Positions 15,425 through 20,261 of a stretch of 20,261 nt of DNA are shown here, piece after piece. Positions within the stretch are counted from its first letter, which is position 1; the number at the start of each line of letters is the position of its first letter. The stretch comes from CAZFIM01 sp964519615. GTDB lineage: Bacteria > Chloroflexota > Dehalococcoidia > GIF9 > UBA5629. A program made the translations under genes and the position numbers. Location: the NCBI GenBank assembly GCA_964519615.1, contig CAZFIM010000044.1:1-20261 (forward strand), given 5' to 3'. Under the pieces are notes generated by a model. That model was given only the letters and a program-made list of their open reading frames with translations. It ran no database searches and had not been told where the DNA came from.

Positions 15425-15638
15425 CTTTAAGCGACTGCTATACTGATAAAGGAGAGCATATAGAACGCCTCCCGTGGGGGGGGCAATCCTGAAAGACAGG
15501 GAGATATCTTCATCGGCACGTTTAATAAACCGTTTCTCGCGGTATTCTCATACCTGTACGCTCCACAATAAGAAGGTTATTTATTACGTTTATGCAGCTG
15601 TGAGGGACGCTGCAGGAAAAGTGACGGACATTTTTTCT

Positions 15639-16235
15639 ATGAAGCGATACTTCATCAAGAACAAGATACTTTTTAAGGACACTGCAGCCGCTATTATTCC
15701 GGTTCTTTTAGCTTTAGTGATATCAGTTTCCGGGTGCTCACCGGCAGCCGACAGCACGGCTAATCCAGCCTCAACGCCTCCCACCTTTTCCCTTTCCAGC
15801 GAGTCTTTCGCTTGTGGCGATGCAATCCCTGCGCGCTATACCTGTGCCGGCCTTAATACTTCACCGCAACTTAACTGGAGCAAGGGGCCGCAGGACACGC
15901 AGTACTACATAGTGCTGATGGAAGATCTCGACGCTGACTCGCCAGAGGCACACTGGATAGTATATAATATCCCTTCCGATGTCAGAGACCTGCACGACGG
16001 TATCAGCCATAACGGCATTCTCGATACGGGCGCGCTTCAGGGGCGCAATTATTTAGGCAAACTGGGGTACTACGGCCCCTGCCCCGCCGATGGTGCCGTG
16101 CACCGTTACCGCTTCACGCTGTATGCCGTCGATGCATATCTGAAAGCAAACGCAGCAGACAGGGCTACAATACTGGAATTTGTTAAAGACCATACGCTGG
16201 CACAGGCGGAGCTCACCGGTACATACAAACCGTAA
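15639..16235 (+). CDS. PEBP family lipoprotein (YbhB/YbcL-like)
   Basis: From ATG 15639 there are 198 residues. A basic N-terminus and a hydrophobic run lead to the lipobox VSGC (C33), so the protein should be lipid-anchored outside the membrane. The rest is a phosphatidylethanolamine-binding-protein fold with PARYTCAGLNTSPQLNW, LMEDLDADSPEAHWIVYNIP and GYYGPCPADGAVHRYRFTLYAVD, the signature segments of the bacterial YbhB/YbcL group. The physiological ligand of these proteins is unknown. The frame is open back to GTG 15474, but that extension starts in a G8 tract and has no family similarity. GTG 15621, with AGGA four bases upstream, is an alternative start that would add six residues to the signal peptide. 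Confidence 0.87.
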   Translation: MKRYFIKNKILFKDTAAAIIPVLLALVISVSGCSPAADSTANPASTPPTFSLSSESFACGDAIPARYTCAGLNTSPQLNWSKGPQDTQYYIVLMEDLDADSPEAHWIVYNIPSDVRDLHDGISHNGILDTGALQGRNYLGKLGYYGPCPADGAVHRYRFTLYAVDAYLKANAADRATILEFVKDHTLAQAELTGTYKP

Positions 16236-16269
16236 GCTCCCGAAGAGAGACCTTAATCCTGCTGCGAAA

Positions 16270-16293
16270 GCCGCCAGATATACCGCAGGCGGC
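16270..16293 (+). terminator. Hairpin after the PEBP gene, possible terminator
   Basis: GCCGCC (16270-16275) and GGCGGC (16288-16293) are perfect complements around a 12-base loop, 35 bases after the stop codon and just before the next promoter. No T tract follows. Confidence 0.4.
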
Positions 16294-16300
16294 AGTAAAC

Positions 16301-16330
16301 TTGACCCTCGCAAGATATTTATCGTATAGT
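16301..16330 (+). promoter_or_regulatory. Promoter of the small Cys-rich protein gene
   Basis: TTGACC (16301-16306) and TATAGT (16325-16330) are 18 bp apart. A start near 16337 would give a leader of about 65 bases. Confidence 0.6.
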
Positions 16331-16401
16331 CTTTAGCAAAAGGCACGACACTGCACCGTACGCTGCAGACAAAGACGTACCCTTTGACCGGGAGACAGGT
16401 T

Positions 16402-16656
16402 ATGACACGGTACTGTAAAATATGCAACTATACTCCGCATGACCTTTTGATAAAGGCCATAAACCATTTCGGGCCGGAAGGCCTGGGCATGAGCATTAAA
16501 GAAAAAGTGGATAACAATGAGGAATGCTGCGCGTCGCTTGCTGATGAAAAATGCTACGTATATATCAAAGCAAGCAAGAACGATAAGGGTACAGAACTTG
16601 AAATGCAGTCCTGCAAGTGCGATGAACTGGTAAAAGGTTTTCTGGAGTGGATTTAA
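16402..16656 (+). CDS. Small Cys-rich protein of unknown function
   Basis: ATG 16402 has GGGAG (16390-16394) seven bases upstream; an in-frame TTG at 16384 lies before that site and is rejected. The 84-residue product has seven cysteines: C5 and C8 (YCKICNY), the pair C42/C43, C51, and C71/C73 (SCKCDEL). This spacing could bind a metal but is not the double-CxxC ribbon of the proteins at 969-5840. There is no signal peptide or membrane segment, so it should be cytoplasmic. A strong promoter and good ribosome site argue that it is a real gene. I do not recognise a family. Confidence 0.7.
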   Translation: MTRYCKICNYTPHDLLIKAINHFGPEGLGMSIKEKVDNNEECCASLADEKCYVYIKASKNDKGTELEMQSCKCDELVKGFLEWI

Positions 16657-16702
16657 AATCTGATTTTATGGAAATAATTGACATCAAAATAGTTCTAGTT
16701 AA

Positions 16703-16720
16703 GTCCCCTCACAGGGGGAC
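16703..16720 (+). promoter_or_regulatory. Hairpin covering the rhomboid ribosome binding site
   Basis: GTCCCC (16703-16708) is a perfect complement of GGGGAC (16715-16720) around the loop TCACAG. The purine-rich AGGGGG (16713-16718), the ribosome binding site for ATG 16727, lies mostly in the 3' arm, so folding would hide it. Confidence 0.5.
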
Positions 16721-16726
16721 GGAATC

Positions 16727-17302
16727 ATGAGATATCGGCAGCGCAGCGATCCTCTCACTGCCATCTGGGTAATCATAATCTTAAACCTGCTGGTATTCAT
16801 TGCGACGCTTATATCGCCGAGTCTGAGATCATTGTTCGGTATTTCACGGGCGACATTCCTTGATCACCCCTGGACGATTATTACCAGCATATTCACACAT
16901 GCCGGTTTCAGCCACATCCTGTTCAACATGCTCACCTTCTTCTTCTTCGGCCGTTTTCTCACCAGTCTGGTGGGCAGCAGGAAGATGCTAATCGTCTACT
17001 TTGGCGGGGGCATACTGGGAGGGATTTTCTGGCTTTTGCTCTCATCCCCTTTTCAAATAGCGGTTGGAGCATCAGGGGCCGTTTTTGCACTCGGGGGAGC
17101 TCTCACTGCTATAGCACCTAAAGTGAAGGTATACATTATTCCCATTCCGGTGGCCATACCGTTGTGGACAGCAATTATCGGAGGTTTCGTTATTCTGCTG
17201 CTGATCTCAGGCGTTGCCTGGCAGGGACATCTGGGAGGACTGATCTTCGGACTGCTGGCAGGGCTCTATTTCCGCCGGAAAATGCGCTATTTCATATATT
17301 GA
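16727..17302 (+). CDS. Rhomboid family intramembrane serine protease
   Basis: The 191-residue, six-helix protein has the rhomboid catalytic pair: serine in GASG (S116) and histidine in WQGHLGG (H168). The HAGFSHILFN segment (H58, H63, N67) supplies the oxyanion-side residues. It should cleave membrane-spanning substrates within or near the bilayer. The size fits the minimal six-TM bacterial form with no extra domain. ATG 16727 has AGGGGG eight bases upstream, partly held in a hairpin. A TTGACA at 16678-16683 lacks a partner -10. The neighbours at both sides are envelope proteins that could include substrates, but this is not shown. Confidence 0.92.
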   Translation: MRYRQRSDPLTAIWVIIILNLLVFIATLISPSLRSLFGISRATFLDHPWTIITSIFTHAGFSHILFNMLTFFFFGRFLTSLVGSRKMLIVYFGGGILGGIFWLLLSSPFQIAVGASGAVFALGGALTAIAPKVKVYIIPIPVAIPLWTAIIGGFVILLLISGVAWQGHLGGLIFGLLAGLYFRRKMRYFIY

Positions 17303-17306
17303 TTGC

Positions 17307-17335
17307 TTGCACCCGTCATACCTACCCTATACAAT
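17307..17335 (+). promoter_or_regulatory. Promoter of the bactofilin-like gene
   Basis: TTGCAC (17307-17312) and TACAAT (17330-17335) are 17 bp apart. Transcription would start about 60 bases before ATG 17403. Confidence 0.5.
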
Positions 17336-17402
17336 AGATTTACGATGTACCTTTGTGCATGCATGGTTATTGCGAGCGGTCAATAATGCCCAGGAGGAGA
17401 TG

Positions 17403-18617
17403 ATGACGAAAAACCTCTTTAATGCGGTAATTGTCTTGCTTATCGTTATAGTCTGTTTTTTCTTTATTTGCTGTCCGGTACAGGCAGCAGACTTCCGGGG
17501 AGTAGAGAGGTGTGCAGTGGAAACAGGGGAGGTGGTTGACGATGATCTCTATATTGCCGGTAATGAAGTAACCATAGAAGGAACTGTCAATGGAGACGTC
17601 TGGGCTGCCGGCAGCACAGTTACTATCACCGGCGATGTAAACGGCAATATCGTAGCCGTGGGACAAACCGTCATTATCAATAGCGAGGTAAGCGGCAGCA
17701 TTATAGCTGCCGCACAGACAGTAACCGCAAGCGGCAAGATCGGCCGTTCTGCCAAACTGGCAGGACAGATGATTAAAGTGACAGCCCCCGTTAAGGGAGA
17801 CATCATGGCTTTCGGCGGACGGTTTAATCTAAGCGGAGAGGAAGCGGTATCGGGTGATCTTTTGCTGGCAACAACTACGGCGACAATCAAAGCGCCCATC
17901 GAGGGCAATCTGAAAGGCGGGGCAAGTTCATTAAATATCGGCGCCCCTGTTGCAGGCGATGTACATGTTCAGGTTGACAAGCTGATAGTCACCTCCACCG
18001 GGGCAATAGAAGGCAATTTAGAATACACCTCATTTCATGAAGCGGAAATCAAACAGGGCGGCACCATCGGCGGCTCTATTACGCAGATAATACCGGAGGA
18101 GCCGGTGAAGAAAGGATTCTGGGCGAGCATCGCGGGAACCGTATCTATGAAGATACTGTCATTTGCCATGGCACTTATAGTGGGCATAATCTCGCTTCTC
18201 CTCTTTCCCAGAAGAGTAATGGGAGCGGCGGCGGCTGTCCGCGCCCGCCCCTGGCAAAGCCTTGGCTGGGGCGCTCTCCTGCTAATAGCGACTCCGGCGG
18301 TAGTTATTGTAGCCTTCATAACCGTGGTAGGAATACCTGCAGGTCTCATCACGGGAGCCTTATATATAATTGCCCTCTACCTTAGTCCGATACCTGTAGC
18401 GCTACTGATAGGCTGGCTGATACTCAGACATGCAGATGAACTCGATAGTACGGGAATACGTATCGGTGCTCTGGCGCTGGGGTTAGCCGTACTTCTTCTT
18501 TTGAGACTGGTACCCTTCCTGGGCTTTTTTGTCAGCCTGTTTACCGTGATCTTCGGGTTGGGAACAATAATCACTTCATTTATTAGAATAAGAACAGAGA
18601 CGGCATTGCCAGCCTGA
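17403..18617 (+). CDS. Exported bactofilin-like (polymer-forming) protein with C-terminal membrane segments
   Basis: ATG 17403, five bases after AGGAGG (17392-17397), gives 404 residues; the frame extends to 17307 and there is another ATG at 17400, but the ribosome site decides for 17403. A signal peptide (hydrophobic, ending near VQAADF) is followed by short hydrophobic repeats of the form VxGDVxxxGxxVxIxG (about 45-250). This is the right-handed beta-solenoid pattern of bactofilins and related polymer-forming proteins. The C-terminal part (about 250-395) has roughly four membrane helices, including ILSFAMALIVGIISLLLF and LVPFLGFFVSLFTVIFGLG. Classical bactofilins are cytosolic and lack both signal and helices, so this is the larger exported relative seen in many bacteria and archaea. 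An envelope scaffold role is an inference. Confidence 0.8.
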   Translation: MTKNLFNAVIVLLIVIVCFFFICCPVQAADFRGVERCAVETGEVVDDDLYIAGNEVTIEGTVNGDVWAAGSTVTITGDVNGNIVAVGQTVIINSEVSGSIIAAAQTVTASGKIGRSAKLAGQMIKVTAPVKGDIMAFGGRFNLSGEEAVSGDLLLATTTATIKAPIEGNLKGGASSLNIGAPVAGDVHVQVDKLIVTSTGAIEGNLEYTSFHEAEIKQGGTIGGSITQIIPEEPVKKGFWASIAGTVSMKILSFAMALIVGIISLLLFPRRVMGAAAAVRARPWQSLGWGALLLIATPAVVIVAFITVVGIPAGLITGALYIIALYLSPIPVALLIGWLILRHADELDSTGIRIGALALGLAVLLLLRLVPFLGFFVSLFTVIFGLGTIITSFIRIRTETALPA

Positions 18618-18640
18618 CTGAGGAAGTTTATTTAATAGAA

Positions 18641-18668
18641 CACCGGCCCGGTATACACCAGGCCGGTG
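18641..18668. terminator. Strong hairpin between convergent genes, bidirectional terminator
   Basis: CACCGGCC (18641-18648) is a perfect complement of GGCCGGTG (18661-18668). Inside, GGT (18650-18652) can pair with ACC (18657-18659). It lies between the stop codons of the plus-strand gene (18617) and the minus-strand gene (18695). On the minus strand it is followed by TTCTATT, a modest T-rich tail. Confidence 0.65.
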
Positions 18669-18694
18669 CTGTCATTAACCATTTGATACCTTTA

Positions 18695-19609
18695 TTACGC
18701 TTTAAACGATGACTTCCTGCGTCTGCGGACTACGAAATAGATGATAACACCTATAATGATCCAGACAGGGCTGAATATACCCACATAGATCAATATATTC
18801 ACCAGCGCCCGTCCGAATACTTTAAGGCCGTTCCATGCACTGCCCGCCACATTGCCCGGGTTCCAATCCGCTGCGACATAGATATAGTCGTTTCTGATCT
18901 CAACTGCTTCATTGCCTCGATCATCGGTCACGGTAAGTGATACCGTATAGGTACCGGCTGACTTGTATATGTGGGAAGGATGGCTATCGGTGCTGGTAAT
19001 GCCATCCCCGAAATCCCACTCATAGCTGTACGGCGCAAAACCGCCTATCAAATTGCTTTCAAACCGAACCCTTTGCCCTGTTTCTACCCTTGTACTGCTG
19101 GAATTGAATTCTACGTCCAGCAGCGATTGCTGCAGCTGGACATTGATAAGAGACGTTTCCGAGGTCTGCTCGAGGTACTGCATCCTCCCTTTAATCAGTT
19201 CTATCTCCTGCCTGGTCTGCGTCAATTCCCTCTGAATGCTCAGTATTTCCTCGACTGTCTGGGCCTTATCCATCAACTTGAGCAATTGCTCTTCCGTTGC
19301 CTCAAGATTCTTAAGCTTAGAACTCAAATCCGTATATTCTTCTGTCACATCCTGGCTCGATGTGCTTTCCGACACTACTTCAAAAGCAATATCGCGCAAT
19401 CTGGACATCGCGCCATCGAAATTGGCGGCCGGAACTCTGATAGAGATATTGCCGTACACGCGCTCATCTTCGCGCCATGTATTGGACGAAACGACATAGC
19501 CGCCCACACTCTGAGCATACTGTGTAATTTGTAATACGGCAACAGGGATATTCTCTACCAGAATCGCAATATCGCCGGTGCGCACTATCATACGGTCGAT
19601 ATCCGACAT
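18695..19609 (-). CDS. DUF4349 protein body with inserted PKD domain and C-terminal TM segment
   Basis: The open frame gives 304 residues. RMIVRTGDIAILVENI, GNISIRVPAANFDGAM and SSQDVTEEYTDLSSKLKNLE, then a coiled coil to about 160, are typical of DUF4349. A PKD domain (about 170-245; SYEWDFGDG, HIYKSAGTYTVSLTVTD) follows, then one membrane segment (about 271-295) and a basic tail RRRRK. The family is usually an N-out lipoprotein of the cell envelope. Here the same frame continues upstream through TAA at 19640-19642 and TAA at 19670-19672 into a lipoprotein leader (19670-19849). From ATG 19609 the protein would lack a signal peptide; a weak GGAG lies four bases before that ATG. I think this is one broken gene, or one gene with sequence errors, though independent translation of the body cannot be excluded. 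Confidence 0.75.
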   Translation of the reverse strand: MSDIDRMIVRTGDIAILVENIPVAVLQITQYAQSVGGYVVSSNTWREDERVYGNISIRVPAANFDGAMSRLRDIAFEVVSESTSSQDVTEEYTDLSSKLKNLEATEEQLLKLMDKAQTVEEILSIQRELTQTRQEIELIKGRMQYLEQTSETSLINVQLQQSLLDVEFNSSSTRVETGQRVRFESNLIGGFAPYSYEWDFGDGITSTDSHPSHIYKSAGTYTVSLTVTDDRGNEAVEIRNDYIYVAADWNPGNVAGSAWNGLKVFGRALVNILIYVGIFSPVWIIIGVIIYFVVRRRRKSSFKA

Positions 19610-19669
19610 ATCGCTCCGGGCATATACCGTCGCTTTTCCTTAACCTGGTGCAGAGGTAACATAGCTGTC

Positions 19670-19849
19670 TTACCCGAAGCCCGCATCGTTCGGTTCGGAC
19701 ATTCGCGGTGCAGCAGGGGCCGGGGCAGGCTGAGGAACAATATGCGGCGATTCTGACATTGTGTCTTTTGCCGAACTCGCGCACCCTGTAATTCCAGCCG
19801 AAGCCAACAGCATAACCAGTACTGCCAATAGTATTACTATTTTTTTCAT
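19670..19849 (-). pseudogene. Lipoprotein leader of the DUF4349 gene, cut off by stop codons
   Basis: ATG 19849 (minus strand) lies four bases after AGGAGGG (19860-19854), the best ribosome site in this part of the window. The 59 residues have a classical lipoprotein signal: MKK, a hydrophobic core, and lipobox ITGC with C23. A Pro/Ala-rich spacer follows, ending ...SEPNDAGFG before TAA (19670-19672). Nine codons later a second TAA (19640-19642) occurs, then the frame runs straight into the DUF4349 domain. A lipoprotein signal and Pro-rich spacer are the normal N-terminus of DUF4349 proteins, so this is best read as the 5' part of the same gene. Confidence 0.65.
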
Positions 19850-20261
19850 AGTGCCCTCCTTCCGGGACGTACATGATATCTTCAGACGAGCATATCCTCC
19901 ATGCAGTTCACTGCACGCCTCTATAGTATCATAGTCCATGAAACTATATTTAGTTCATTTACTTGAAATCACAGGCAATCCAGATAAAATACGATTTCCT
20001 TTGTCAGGATACGAGTGCTGCTAACTGAAAAATACAAGTGAAATATTATGATGGATTTTTTCCGCAGATAATGCATTGCAAGGGTTGCCTCGTTCATTCC
20101 TGATATATACTACGTATTGCGTCGTGTCACTCTGACCTCCTTCGGTAACACTGATTTTGACGCAACACCCCAACCCTGGTAACTTTTATTATGAATCGAT
20201 GCGTACTATGTACTAGTTCAGATAGATTAGTGACACTACAATAGTGTCATTATGAAGATAA
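19850..20261. other. Right-hand intergenic region, about 410 bp, no convincing gene
   Basis: This contains the leader of the minus-strand lipoprotein gene, including a perfect TGCAGT-N2-ACTGCA palindrome (19902-19915), and then about 300 bp without a supported frame. The longest minus-strand frame in the middle is about 42 codons with no ribosome site. At the right edge ATG 20252 could begin a plus-strand gene that leaves the window, just after the palindrome at 20231-20249. Confidence 0.5.
20231..20249. promoter_or_regulatory. Perfect palindrome resembling a repressor operator
   Basis: TGACACTA (20231-20238) and TAGTGTCA (20242-20249) are exact inverted copies separated by CAA. Two further outer pairs match beyond one mismatch. 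A -10-like TACAAT (20237-20242) overlaps the centre, and an ATG follows at 20252. This fits an operator for a dimeric regulator or an RNA hairpin near a start codon; the regulator is unknown. Confidence 0.45.

Noticed and set aside
15226..15492. 88-codon plus-strand frame overlapping the Yip1-family gene
   Set aside because: It is a shadow of the membrane protein frame and ends in the G8 tract, with no site of its own.
16678..16701. TTGACA at 16678 as a rhomboid promoter
   Set aside because: No -10 hexamer lies at 16-18 bp; the nearest candidate TAGTTA is only 12 bp away.
18971..19534. 187-codon plus-strand frame opposite the DUF4349 gene
   Set aside because: The minus strand carries clear DUF4349 and PKD motifs, and the plus frame has none.
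19640..19672. Stop codon reassignment or selenocysteine/pyrrolysine insertion in the DUF4349 gene
   Set aside because: Both codons are TAA, which is used as a normal stop by other genes here. The known insertions use TGA or TAG.
19974..20102. 42-codon minus-strand frame in the right intergenic region
   Set aside because: It has no spaced ribosome site, no motif, and a length expected by chance in AT-rich DNA.

Overview
The window looks like a bacterial chromosome segment of moderate GC content. Several protein styles recall anaerobic Chloroflexota of the Dehalococcoidia type: membrane proteins joining zinc ribbons, Fn3 and TlpA domains, a Yip1-family protein, an exported bactofilin-like protein, and a DUF4349/PKD protein. 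That placement is an inference from protein style, because no rRNA or other marker gene lies in the window. I see no insertion sequence, phage gene, integrase or CRISPR array.

Layout. The left edge holds the 3' end of serS. After a gap of about 400 bp comes an unusual cluster (969-5840). It has two large paralogous membrane proteins, each with zinc ribbons, a proline-rich linker, one transmembrane segment, Fn3-like domains and a TlpA thioredoxin domain. Between them lie a small protein made only of zinc ribbons and a possible tiny reading frame broken by TGA. Next are a DUF4239 membrane protein and an MFS transporter with a good promoter, then clpB behind a strong AT-rich promoter, a tRNA-Ser(UGA), and a sucC-sucD pair coupled by a TAATG overlap.

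The second half begins with a remnant of pabB (N-terminal ~90 residues only) directly upstream of a class IV aminotransferase of the PabC type. A Yip1-family membrane protein, a PEBP lipoprotein, a small Cys-rich protein, a rhomboid protease and an exported beta-solenoid/multi-TM protein follow, mostly with their own promoters. The only minus-strand gene converges on these across a strong hairpin. It is a DUF4349 lipoprotein with an inserted PKD domain, and two in-frame TAA codons separate its lipoprotein leader from its body.

How the genes fit together. serS, tRNA-Ser, clpB and sucCD are housekeeping genes. Much of the rest is envelope biology: extracytoplasmic thioredoxin domains, lipoproteins, rhomboid, bactofilin-like and Yip1 proteins. 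The best candidate for something little described is the zinc-ribbon/thioredoxin cluster, which places cytoplasmic metal-binding modules and an external thiol-redox domain on one polypeptide. Signs of gene decay or sequence error occur at pabB, at the DUF4349 gene and possibly at 3858-3980. The last ~410 bp contain no convincing gene but carry a perfect palindrome at the right edge that resembles an operator.
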